Shown: piece by piece, positions 34,642-42,479 of the stretch
Layout of the letters: the number at the start of each line of letters is the position of its first letter
Position numbering within the stretch: position 1 is the stretch's first letter
Origin: Pontixanthobacter aestiaquae
Lineage (GTDB): Bacteria; Pseudomonadota; Alphaproteobacteria; Sphingomonadales; Sphingomonadaceae
Direction of reading: 5' to 3'
Assembly (NCBI RefSeq): GCF_009827455.1
Contig: NZ_WTYZ01000001.1
Coordinates: 186,001 to 250,000 of the forward strand
Length of the DNA: 64,000 nt
Translations under genes and position numbers: made by a program
The notes under the pieces: model-generated
What the model was told of the DNA's origin: nothing
Seen by the model: the letters and a program-made list of their open reading frames with translations, nothing else
Databases searched by the model: none

Positions 34642-35328
34642 ATGTCAAATAGTTTACAATCTTCCTCGCAGCTGAGATCACTGGTTGTTCCGACGCTGTT
34701 TCGGGAGCTCGACGAAGATGTCCGCAAGCGTCTGCTTGCCGGTGCGCCGCGGCGGTCGTTTGCCGATGGCAAGATCATCCAGCAACGCGGCGATGACGCG
34801 ATTGGGTTCTGGGTTATCGAGACGGGCCAGGTCAAGATCGGTCAATTCCGGCTGGATGGCGAGTTTCGCGCGATTGCCCTGCTGTCCGATGGCGATTCCT
34901 ATGGAGAGCTGGCGCTGTTTGCCGCCAACCGGCGCGTGGTTGATGCGGTCGCGGAGGGGCCGGTGGAACTGCGCTGGATCGAGGCGCAATCGTTCGAGCG
35001 GGAGATCAAATCCGATCCCGATACGATGCGGCGTTTGGTCGGGAATTTGGCGGCGCAGCTGCAGGAAGTGCTCGACCTTGTTGCGGGCTTGGGGAAGAAT
35101 TCCAGTCTTTCGCGAGTGGCCTCGGTGCTCGCTAATCTGGCGCCCAAGTCAGGCGGTTCCGCGACAATCGCCCTGGGCCAGCAGGAGCTGGGCGAGCTGA
35201 CCGGCCTGACGCGCGCCACGGTCAACAAATGTCTTTCGATCCTGGAGGCGCGCGGCGCACTCAAACGGCACTATGGGCGGATCGAGGTTCTCGACAGGAA
35301 ACAGCTGAGACTGGCTGCAATGGGCTGA
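34642..35328 (+). CDS. Crp/Fnr family transcriptional regulator
   Basis: The 228-residue protein has an N-terminal cyclic-nucleotide-binding fold (about 15-130, with GDSYGELALFAANRR near 89) and a C-terminal winged helix whose recognition helix is LGELTGLTRATVNKCLSIL (about 183-201). No N-terminal cysteine cluster of FNR type is present. The ligand is unknown. It diverges from the sterol desaturase and runs toward the convergent YqaA gene 8 bases after its stop. Confidence 0.92.
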   Translation: MSNSLQSSSQLRSLVVPTLFRELDEDVRKRLLAGAPRRSFADGKIIQQRGDDAIGFWVIETGQVKIGQFRLDGEFRAIALLSDGDSYGELALFAANRRVVDAVAEGPVELRWIEAQSFEREIKSDPDTMRRLVGNLAAQLQEVLDLVAGLGKNSSLSRVASVLANLAPKSGGSATIALGQQELGELTGLTRATVNKCLSILEARGALKRHYGRIEVLDRKQLRLAAMG

Positions 35329-35336
35329 AACTGAAA

Positions 35337-35987
35337 CTAGTCGCCCGGAACCACCTCGGTTGCTGCCTCGCATTTATCCTGCACTTCTTCGCTTCCCCCG
35401 CTGAATGATGTCAGTGCGAGGAAGCCGCCGACCACCAGAATGACGAACACCGCCGTTACAGTGCCAAGATATTTGTCGATGATCCGCTTGATCGGCGCAC
35501 CGAACAGGCGGAACAGGATGCCCACCGTCATAAAGATCATCGCGCGCGCGGCGAGGCTGGCGAGAATGAAGGGCACCAGCGCCATTTCAACGAAGCCTGC
35601 GGTGATAGTCAGCAGTTTGAACGGAACGGGAGTGGCGCCGGCGATCAAGATCGCCTCGACATCATACTCGCGCAAATAACATGCGGCGACAGGGAAACTC
35701 TCGCTAAGCCCGAGCAGCGAAATCAGCTGCGCCCCGACAGTATCGTAGAGCCCCCAGCCGATTGCATAGCCCAGCAATGCGCCCGCCACCGATGACAGCG
35801 TAGCCACTAGCGCGAAGCGAATAGCCTTCTTCGGTTCGGCCAAGCACATCAGACCGAGCAGCGGATGCGGCGGGATCGGGAAAAACGAGGATTCGATGAA
35901 ACAGAAAAACGCCAGCCACCACACGGCATGCGGATGGGCCGCTTTGTCCATCGTCCAATCGTAAAGCGCGCGCAGTAATTTCATCAT
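35337..35987 (-). CDS. YqaA/DedA-type (VTT domain) membrane protein
   Basis: The 216-residue protein has the VTT/SNARE-associated pattern: FFCFIESSFFPIPPHPLLG near residue 28, a glycine-rich helix AGALLGYAIGWGLYD, and GATPVPFKLLTITAGFV with the conserved Pro-Phe-Lys. Five or so hydrophobic segments are present. Family members are thought to scramble or transport lipids. It is the last ordinary chromosomal gene before the accessory region begins at about 36.0 kb. Confidence 0.88.
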   Translation of the reverse strand: MMKLLRALYDWTMDKAAHPHAVWWLAFFCFIESSFFPIPPHPLLGLMCLAEPKKAIRFALVATLSSVAGALLGYAIGWGLYDTVGAQLISLLGLSESFPVAACYLREYDVEAILIAGATPVPFKLLTITAGFVEMALVPFILASLAARAMIFMTVGILFRLFGAPIKRIIDKYLGTVTAVFVILVVGGFLALTSFSGGSEEVQDKCEAATEVVPGD

Positions 35988-36038
35988 CGTGCCCGCGCTT
36001 TAGGGAACGGTGGTAGGCGCGGCAATGAGAGAATAGTG

Positions 36039-36064
36039 GTTTGTTTCTGACCCTCAGTCGCCGA
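36039..36064. repeat. Dispersed intergenic repeat arm
   Basis: A T-rich lead followed by CCCTCAGTCGCCGAG (36051-36065) matches the arms of the palindrome at 7231-7305. TCGCCGA here is inverted at 36081-36087, overlapping the tip of the transposon terminal repeat. Confidence 0.6.
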
Positions 36065-36082
36065 GTTCGAGTCTTTTTGTTC

Positions 36083-36106
36083 GGCGATTTTGTACTTTAC
36101 AAACCC
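36083..36106 (+). repeat. Left terminal inverted repeat of the IS1595 element
   Basis: The repeat starts GGCGATTTTGTACTTTACAA and ends in ACCC. Its reverse complement matches 39614-39637 with three mismatches. Confidence 0.8.
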
Positions 36107-36147
36107 AGCCTTATCAGCTATAAAATAGGGGTAAGAAGCAATAAGCA

Positions 36148-37127
36148 ATGTCGGTACTTTCCAGCCCCCATTTTCACGATGAAGCCAAGGCGTTTGAGTA
36201 CCTTGAACGCATAGTGTGGGCGAATGGCGTCACCTGTCCGCATTGTGGTGTAGTTGATGGTCGCGTGTATGATCTATCAGGCGTTCGGTCCAAACCTTCT
36301 AAGAAGCATCCAGAGGGCAAAGTTCGGCATGGTCTGAAAAAATGTGGCGAATGTCGCAAGCAGTTTACCGTCAAAATCGGGACTGTTTTTGAGCACGCGC
36401 GCCTACCGCTTACCAAGATGTTGCAGGCCGTTCACCTGATAGTGTCGAGCAAAAAGGGCATTAGCGCGCATCAGCTTAGTCGCGTCCTCGAAGTCCAGTA
36501 TAAGAGTGCGTGGTTCCTCGCGCACCGTATTCGTGAAGCTATGCGCTCCGACAATTTACCTCCAATGGTCGGTAACGGTGGCGCTGTCGAAGTGGACGAG
36601 ACTTTCATCGGCAACCTGAAGGGCAAACCGACCAAGCGTGCTTTCCATCACAAAATGAAGGTTCTGGCGCTTATCGACCGTGATAGCCGTCAGGCCCGCA
36701 CTATGGTGATTAAGAACGTTCGCCCTGAAACTATTATGCCGCTGGTTGTCAAAAACGTCGCGCGTGAAGCTACGCTAATGACCGATAAACACTGGGCATA
36801 CAATTCGGCGCTAGAGCACTTTCCGGCCACGGTCGCACGGTCCACAACAAGGGGCAGTACGTGGACCTCGAAAACCGCGAAATCCATAGCAACACTGTCG
36901 AGGGCTATTTTAGCATCTTCAAGCGCGGTATGAAGGGCGTTTATCAGCATTGTGGTGAGCAGCATTTGCACCGCTATCTGGCGGAGTTCGAGTTTCGCTA
37001 TAACAACCGCGTTGCGAACGGCTTCGATGATCGTGCTCGTTCCGTCGCGGCGGTGAAGGGCATTGTCGGTAAGCGGATTACGTACCAACAACCTGACCGC
37101 CAACACGCCGCCCGAGGGCAGGCATAA
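36148..37127 (+). pseudogene. IS1595-family transposase, frameshifted
   Basis: The transposase has an N-terminal zinc ribbon (CPHC at residues 30-33 and CGEC at 66-69) and a DDE-type core: first Asp in VEVDETFIGN (D150) and second in LMTDKHWAYNS (D213). The frame then breaks near 36825-36835. The homologous end continues one frame over, with GRTVHNKGQYVDLENREIHS, NTVEGYFSIFKRGMKG and FEFRYNNR to 37127, supplying the third catalytic region. One missing base after the HFP codons explains the shift. Programmed frameshifting is possible but not usual in this family, so a disabled transposase is the simpler reading. Confidence 0.88.
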
Positions 37128-37157
37128 AAGGCGGAATCAGCGGTGGCGAACCAAGCG

Positions 37158-38039
37158 CTAAGCGGCCCGATATTGTGGGCGATGTATCTGCCTGTCGCGC
37201 ACTTCGCTTGGCATCTTTAGCCCCTTGGAAGCGACTAGCAGTTCAGTGCCGACCCTTTTGGTCTGCACAGAATAGTTGACGTCAAAACCGAACTGCCGCC
37301 TCGCTTTGTAGAGGTGAGAAATTTCAGGTGCGTTGTCGTAAGTCAGTATCCAAGGTCGCCCTAATCGGAGGACCGCTTGGCTAACCGCTAAGTGGTCCTC
37401 AGGATTGTAGAAGCTGGTATATAGGCTTCGACCCTTGTTGTAGTACGGTGGATCGATGCAATAAAATGCCCGTTCAGGCAGGGTTTCGTCCATCCGATCC
37501 ATAAACTCCAGTGCATCCAACTGGTGCAGGTGAATGCGAGAGCGATACTTCGCGATCCGCTTGATCCGTTTGGCCAAACCAAGTCGATTGAACCGGCAGT
37601 CCATTTTGTAATTGCCCTGCTGTTCCAAACCACCGATCACACCAGCACCTTTCACGATGCCCGAACGGTTTGTCCGGTTTAGAAAGAACGTGGCGAAGCC
37701 GACTGTGAGGTCATCGTAATCGTCGGCGTTCTGGTAGATATCGCGCTGGCGGAACCAGCTCTCCATATCAATCGGCGTGGTCTCAATGAGACTAACCAAG
37801 TCATCAGTCGCATTGAGAGTGCTATCCCAAAACGCCCAAATTGACCTATCATAGTCATTCAAGTGGATGTCGATTACATGGCCTTCAAATAGCAACGTAA
37901 GCGCCAATCCTGCCCCACCCGCATAGGGTTCGGCATAGTGGCCCCGCTGTAGCTTATTGAGCCGCAAAATGTGCGCAGTGAGGTCGTACAGGCAGGACTT
38001 TCCGCCTGGATATCGAAGGGGTGAATGTGAACGAGCCAT
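37158..38039 (-). CDS. D12-class DNA adenine-N6 methyltransferase
   Basis: The 293-residue protein is a Dam-type methylase. It has PGGKS (about 11-15), SAM motif I EPYAGGAGLAL (37-47), the FFLNRTNRSGI segment (about 118-128) typical of this branch, and catalytic DPPY at 196-199. The target sequence cannot be read from the protein. All motifs are intact. It starts 40 bases after the ParB-like gene on the same strand and is probably co-transcribed with it. No restriction endonuclease gene is adjacent. It lies inside the IS1595 element as a passenger. Confidence 0.92.
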   Translation of the reverse strand: MARSHSPLRYPGGKSCLYDLTAHILRLNKLQRGHYAEPYAGGAGLALTLLFEGHVIDIHLNDYDRSIWAFWDSTLNATDDLVSLIETTPIDMESWFRQRDIYQNADDYDDLTVGFATFFLNRTNRSGIVKGAGVIGGLEQQGNYKMDCRFNRLGLAKRIKRIAKYRSRIHLHQLDALEFMDRMDETLPERAFYCIDPPYYNKGRSLYTSFYNPEDHLAVSQAVLRLGRPWILTYDNAPEISHLYKARRQFGFDVNYSVQTKRVGTELLVASKGLKMPSEVRDRQIHRPQYRAA

Positions 38040-38079
38040 AGCCAGTTAAAGCATTTACGGCCGAACGGCCACAACTTTT

Positions 38080-39354
38080 TTAAGAGGCTTGGTTAGCAGC
38101 ATCCTCGATTGTCTTAAGGATCAATTTTTTCAGCGTATCCATATCGTTAACGGTTTGCTCTCCGTTGAAGTTCGCGCCGGTTCCGTGGTGTTTCGTAACA
38201 TCACCTGAGCGCGCAATACTCTCCAGAGCGCCAAAGAGCGCTTTGTTGCCTTTGCCGGTATCGAGACCATAACGTTGAAGGCGATGTGTGCTGAAAAAAC
38301 TCGTGAATGGGGTGTTTGCGTTCCGCCCAGCTAAGCCGGATAAAGACTCGATGAATGCCCACGCCCCGATTGAAACGAGAGGAGCGTGTGGTGTGAGTGG
38401 AACAGAGGTAATTGAATCGTATAAGTTAATCAGCTTCTGACTATCCAACTCCTTCAAAGCATCCATAATTTCATGCTCGAATGGCAACGTTGTACGTGGC
38501 TTTGGCTTGACGCGGCGTCTAACTGGTTTGGCGGGCTTTTCGGGCGCGGGCTTACTAAGCGGCTCCGCTTTGATGGAAGGCTTTCCCAATTGCTCGATAG
38601 CCGACAGCTCCCGCCCGTATGCCTCGAACATCTCTTTGCCCTTGGAGCGACTATTCACATGGCCGCTACCCAGATCGCCAATGAACTTAACGAGCACCTT
38701 GTCAAAGTCCGGTTTCGGCTTCGTCTTACGGATGTTGTCGAGGTCCGTTACGTCTAGACCCATTGCCTCTTGAACGGGTTTTTTGCTCACATAGCGCTGC
38801 ACGGTCGTGAGTTTTCCCTTCCGGTCATCGGCCGAAATCAGCCCCGCCTCCTCCGCATAATCAAGGACCGCTAGTGCAATCTTGTTCTTGTCACTCCCGC
38901 TATGTCGCTGCGATTGGTCTGCGCTCCACTTCTTGCGTCCAATGCCTCCCTGCTGGCCGTCATGAATACGCGTAAGCCAAGGTTTCACCGAGGGACGATC
39001 CGGAAAAATGACCGCCGGTACCGTTGGAATTCCGGCCCAACCATCAGCAAGCGCTTCAAACGAATTGCTGAGCTTAGCGGGCGCTCTGTCTGGATCGCTA
39101 AGTGGTTTGAGGGCGCATACTCGGCGGTTTCCTTCTGCAACAATGAAGGTCTGGCCATCAGCAAGCAGTGCGAACGGCTCAATCGGGTTGAGTCCGTTAT
39201 CGACAATATCCTTGGCCAGTGGCAGAATATCCTCATTGCGGCACAGATATTCGATCACCTCGCCTTCCGTATCGCAAGGCTCGTGACGTGGATTGCTCAG
39301 ATCCAAGAAAATCTGATCGACTGCAACCGGTTTACTAAACGGTGTCTGCGCCAT
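38080..39354 (-). CDS. ParB/Srx-fold domain protein with unknown C-terminal domain
   Basis: The 424-residue protein has an N-terminal ParB/sulfiredoxin-like domain: LDLSNPRHE (about 18-26), an ILPLAKDIVDNGLNPIEPF helix-strand, and the nucleotide-site variant AEGNRRVCALK (about 73-83) in place of the GERR box. A middle part (about 100-260) is helical, and a Lys/Pro/Arg-rich linker (about 265-288) precedes a C-terminal domain of about 130 residues that I do not recognise. It is not a chromosome ParB: no ParA partner or helix-turn-helix of that type is seen. The pairing with the methylase suggests a DNA-modification or defence role. Upstream, 74 bases separate it from a divergent small gene. Confidence 0.75.
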   Translation of the reverse strand: MAQTPFSKPVAVDQIFLDLSNPRHEPCDTEGEVIEYLCRNEDILPLAKDIVDNGLNPIEPFALLADGQTFIVAEGNRRVCALKPLSDPDRAPAKLSNSFEALADGWAGIPTVPAVIFPDRPSVKPWLTRIHDGQQGGIGRKKWSADQSQRHSGSDKNKIALAVLDYAEEAGLISADDRKGKLTTVQRYVSKKPVQEAMGLDVTDLDNIRKTKPKPDFDKVLVKFIGDLGSGHVNSRSKGKEMFEAYGRELSAIEQLGKPSIKAEPLSKPAPEKPAKPVRRRVKPKPRTTLPFEHEIMDALKELDSQKLINLYDSITSVPLTPHAPLVSIGAWAFIESLSGLAGRNANTPFTSFFSTHRLQRYGLDTGKGNKALFGALESIARSGDVTKHHGTGANFNGEQTVNDMDTLKKLILKTIEDAANQAS

Positions 39355-39428
39355 TGAATGCCTAACTTTCCATACCCAACTAAATCGAGTATATAGAACG
39401 GCATCATTTTTTGAGCGGAGTCAATGTA

Positions 39429-39569
39429 TTGGCTGAGAAGAAACCACAAATCGACAAGTTTAAGGAAGCTGCGCGCGAATTGGAATGCGAAGACGATGAA
39501 AAGCGCTTCGCCGACCGGCTCGGAAAACTAGTTAAACAAGTGCCTGCGGACAACGCCGCAAAGGACTAG
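39429..39569 (+). CDS. Small charged protein, transposon passenger
   Basis: A 46-residue protein starts at TTG 39429, eight bases after GGAG; an out-of-phase ATG at 39424 is too close to that site. The sequence is rich in Lys, Glu and Asp (starts MAEKKPQIDKFKEAARELEC) and is probably helical. It diverges from the ParB-like gene and lies within the IS1595 ends, so it belongs to the passenger cassette. It could be a regulator or antitoxin-like partner; that is a guess. Confidence 0.6.
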   Translation: MAEKKPQIDKFKEAARELECEDDEKRFADRLGKLVKQVPADNAAKD

Positions 39570-39604
39570 TCGAAACCAGCGCGCCGTTCGCTAACCCCGC
39601 CGCT

Positions 39605-39715
39605 TTAGGGCTTGGGTTTGTTAAATACACAATCGCCAAAGATAAAACGCAAAGCACGGCCGCCAAACAGCGGTCCGCCAAAAAGTGCGCGAGGCAAGTG
39701 ATCAATATTGCTCAC
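39605..39715 (-). CDS. Short reading frame running into the transposon end
   Basis: A 36-residue frame starts at GTG 39715 with an excellent ribosome site (GGAGG six bases upstream) and begins MSNIDHLPRALFGGPLFGGR. Its last ten or so codons lie in the right terminal repeat (39614-39637), where it ends. It may be the surviving start of a host or GTA gene cut by the insertion, or a small protein encoded across the boundary. I do not recognise the sequence. Confidence 0.45.
   Translation of the reverse strand: MSNIDHLPRALFGGPLFGGRALRFIFGDCVFNKPKP
39614..39637 (-). repeat. Right terminal inverted repeat of the IS1595 element
   Basis: The repeat reads GGGTTTGTTAAATACACAAT followed by CGCC on the plus strand and mirrors the left end at 36083-36106 with three mismatches. 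Confidence 0.8.
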
Positions 39716-39734
39716 TTAGCACCTCCAATCGCAC

Positions 39735-40875
39735 TTGGGTACGCTTCGTATAATAACACTAGAAGGTAAGCCCTGCCTTTACGATGATGCGGCAGTGAGT
39801 GCATTTGGCAGTGCCCCCGGCCATCACCGATTTGCGCGAACCACTGGATCAGGATCAAACCGATCTGCTGGATCAGGCCGGAGCGATCTTGGCACAATCG
39901 ACGCTCGATCTGGCGCAGGCAGTCCGAAATGCGACGAACGGACCGGCCGAAATTCTGCTGCTCGCGTTCACGCCGACGATCCTCGACCCCGAAATGCCCG
40001 AAGCAAAGCGTGCCAATGTGCCGCTTGGCTGGGCGTGGCCTGCTTTCGACCGGTTGCAGCTCGAAGACTATGACTGGTTGACCGCTGGCGCGGATGCCAA
40101 CCGGCGCGCAGCCTATGCAGAGTTCGACCAGCGGCTTGGCTATCCCACCGAACGGCAGGATTATCTTTCGGGCTTTGTGCTGACGCCGGACGATGCCGAC
40201 GAATATTGGCGGCGTATCGATGCCGGTCTGGATGAAGCCGCCCGCCGCGGCATCACCAAACGGTATGTCTGGGCGCTCCCGCAAATTTCCCGCGACGGCT
40301 ACACCCGCCTCGCATTGTCAGAGGAAGATGACGTGCAAGCATTCGACGATGTTCTCTATCCGCTCGCGTTGGGCCGTGACGCAGGCGTCAGTCCCGGATT
40401 TTCGACGACGGTGGCAGTCACAGCGTCCGGCCATGAGCGTCGCAACTCGCTATGGTCGGACGCCCGGCTGCGCTTCGATGTCGGTCCGGGTATCCGCTCC
40501 GAAAATGAGCTCGGTACGCTCATCGCATTCTTCCGTGCTCGGCGCGGTGCAGCGCGCGGCTTTCGGTTGACCGATCCGTTTGATTTCAGCTCCAACGCAA
40601 TGACAGGTGCGCCCAATCCGACTGATCAGAACCTCGGTACAGGTGATGGCATCACAGCCAATTTTGCCCTCATAAAATCCTATGGCGATGGCGACGAACC
40701 GCAAATCCGCCCTATCACCCGGCCGCGGCTTGAAACGCTGACGATTAGTATCGACGGCGAGGTTGCAAGCGATTGGTCATGGAACGGGGATGGCAGCATC
40801 ACCTTCACCGCCGCCCTGCCCGAGGGCGCCATTGTCACGGCGGGATTCCTGTTCGATGTTCCGGTCCGCTTTTGA
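39735..40875 (+). pseudogene. GTA tail protein (TIM-barrel/DUF2460 type), 5'-truncated and frameshifted
   Basis: This is the C-terminal part of a sphingomonad-type GTA tail protein that normally has about 750 residues. The frame at 39762-39818 encodes GKPCLYDDAAVSAFGSAP. A C5 tract (39814-39818) then shifts to the frame opening at 39799, which continues with ITDLREPLDQDQTDLLDQ, LQLEDYDWLTAG and the DUF2460 part (SDARLRFDVGPGIRSENELG, FFRARRGAARGFRLTDPFD). Deleting one C restores the expected reading. The N-terminal half is missing upstream, and at the 3' end the frame stops at FDVPVRF, earlier than usual. DUF2460 proteins build the distal tail. Taken alone, the 39799-40875 stretch could be annotated as a 358-residue protein. 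Confidence 0.8.
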
Positions 40876-41758
40876 ATTGCCTTGGGACGGATTGGGATCG
40901 CCCTACGAACCGCGAATCTTTGCGGCCGCGAGTGCAGACGCCTCCACATGGGCAGGCGCGGCATTGTTCACCGGGAACAACGGAGCGCTCGATCCCATAG
41001 GCCCCAGCGGACGACAACAAGCAACGATGGGGTCGCTGGCATCCCCGTTAGAGAGTTCGTCAGCTCTTCTTTTTGAGCCCGATGCCGAAATCGAAGTCGA
41101 TACGATATCTGACTCGATGATCTTCGCGTCTGTGGATCTTACCACTCTCGCCGTCGGGCAGAACCGTCTACTGATTGGTGATGAGATCGTGCAATTTGCC
41201 ATTGCGACGCCGCAAGGTTCAGGCCGATGGAAACTCACAGGCCTTCTGCGCGGCCGGGGTGGTAGCGAGACCGCCGCCATGGCGGGACACGCGGGCGGCA
41301 CGCCAGTCACTCTACTTGACGACCGGCTTATTGCGATCAATCCAAACCAGCTCCCGCCGAGCCAAGAACAGTTGATTGCCGCCATCGGGAAGGGCGACGA
41401 AGAGCCTGCTACCGCGTATGTTACGAATCGGGGCGCGGCGCTTCGCCCGCTGCCCCCTGTACATCCGAGAGTCGCGTTCGATCCAGTTTCCGGCCTGAAT
41501 ATCAGCTGGACCCGCCGCGCCCGCGGGGCGTGGCGCTGGCTCGACGGTGTCGAGACACCGCTCGTTGAAGCTGCCGAATCCTATCGCGTAGGTATTGGCG
41601 CAATCGATGCGCCCGACCTGCAATGGCAAGTGGGCGAACCGGCGATCACACTGCCTCCTGCACAGATAGCCCAGTATTCGGGGGCCCAGCTATGGGTGGT
41701 GCAGATCGGTAGCGAATCTCAATCGCTGCCGCTGCTCCTCGCCAGGCTGCCTCAGTAG
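40856..41758 (+). pseudogene. C-terminal fragment of the GTA tail megatron/host-specificity protein
   Basis: The 300-residue frame resembles the last quarter of the GTA megatron (RcGTA gp15 type) tail protein: ELPWDGLGSPYEPRIFAAAS, LLIGDEIVQFAIATPQGSGR, WKLTGLLRGRGGSETAAMAG, WTRRARGAWRWLDGVETPL. The homologous part begins right at the stop of the preceding DUF2460 remnant, one frame over, with no intervening DUF2163, NlpC/P60 or N-terminal megatron genes. This points to a deletion that joined the two. The ATG at 40856 lies in the upstream gene and is probably not a native start. Confidence 0.75.
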
Positions 41759-41828
41759 AAGCCGGCGCTACAAGCTGGCTCCAACTCACTCCAACTCACA
41801 TAGCAACACCAAACAGAGGAGCTCAAAC

Positions 41829-42290
41829 ATGGCCCAGCCAATTGCATTTACCGATACGTCCGGACGATTCCAATTGCCGTTCCTTTTTGCCGGGCAAGCG
41901 CAGAAGGAGTTTTTCGTCAACGAAGCGCATGCGCTCACCGATATGCTGCTGCACACCACCATACTGGGCGAGCTTGCCGGGCCCCCCAGCGAATCGGTGG
42001 ATGGCGACATCTGGCTGGTCGCGAGCGGAGCGATCGGAGAATGGGCCTGCCATGATGGCGATCTGGCAGGGCGACAAGCCGGGCTGTGGAAGTTCATCAC
42101 GCCGAGAGATGGCATGCGCATTTTCGACAGCTCGATCGGGCAATTTGCCTTGCACTCAGGCGGCTGGGTCCGGGCTGCGCCTCCGACCATCCCGGCCACA
42201 GGTCAGACCGTCGATAGTGAATTGAGAGATGCATTCGATCAATTGATTGAAGCCCTTAGGAATGCAGGAATTTTTCCTGTAACAGAATAG
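41829..42290 (+). CDS. DUF2793 domain-containing GTA/phage-type protein
   Basis: This 153-residue protein has the DUF2793 pattern: RFQLPFLFAGQAQKEFFVNE (about 13-32) then AHALTDMLLH and DIWLVASGAIGEWACHDGDL. Such genes sit at the end of GTA and prophage tail clusters and may encode fibre-like or accessory structural proteins. The frame is intact, with AGAGGAGCTCAAAC before the ATG. It is the last recognisable gene of the GTA remnant. Confidence 0.85.
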   Translation: MAQPIAFTDTSGRFQLPFLFAGQAQKEFFVNEAHALTDMLLHTTILGELAGPPSESVDGDIWLVASGAIGEWACHDGDLAGRQAGLWKFITPRDGMRIFDSSIGQFALHSGGWVRAAPPTIPATGQTVDSELRDAFDQLIEALRNAGIFPVTE

Positions 42291-42479
42291 GAACTATTTG
42301 CTGTCACTCACGTTCACAGGTCTAGAAGTAGGGAAATCGGACAAATTTTGACGGCAAACTGCTAAAGAGAGACATTCTTGCAACAGTTTGCGTCATTGAT
42401 CGCTTGCCTCTACGGATAGGAAAAGTTACAAAACTGCCACTCGGTGGCTCAATTTCGCTAATATAAGGGGAACTACATA

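Larger units (their letters stand above)
36083..39637. mobile_element. IS1595-family transposon with passenger genes
   Basis: A roughly 3.55-kb element is bounded by imperfect 24-bp terminal inverted repeats at 36083-36106 and 39614-39637 (21 of 24 positions agree by eye). Inside are an IS1595-type transposase (frameshifted), a DNA adenine methylase, a ParB-like protein and a 46-residue protein. IS1595-family elements with passenger genes are known. I could not find a matching 8-bp target duplication at the ends, so either the exact ends differ slightly or the flanks have been rearranged. The right end lies about 100 bases from a truncated GTA gene. Confidence 0.8.

Noticed and set aside
36825..36865. 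Programmed frameshift in the transposase
   Set aside because: I see no slippery heptamer at the break and single-frame transposases are usual in this family, so a mutation is simpler.
38080..39354. Chromosome or plasmid partition protein ParB
   Set aside because: There is no ParA gene, no parS-like site and the GERR box is changed to EGNRR; only the fold is shared.
36075..39645. 8-bp target site duplication of the IS1595 element
   Set aside because: The eight bases outside each terminal repeat (TTTTGTTC and AAAGATAA) do not match, so no duplication is claimed.
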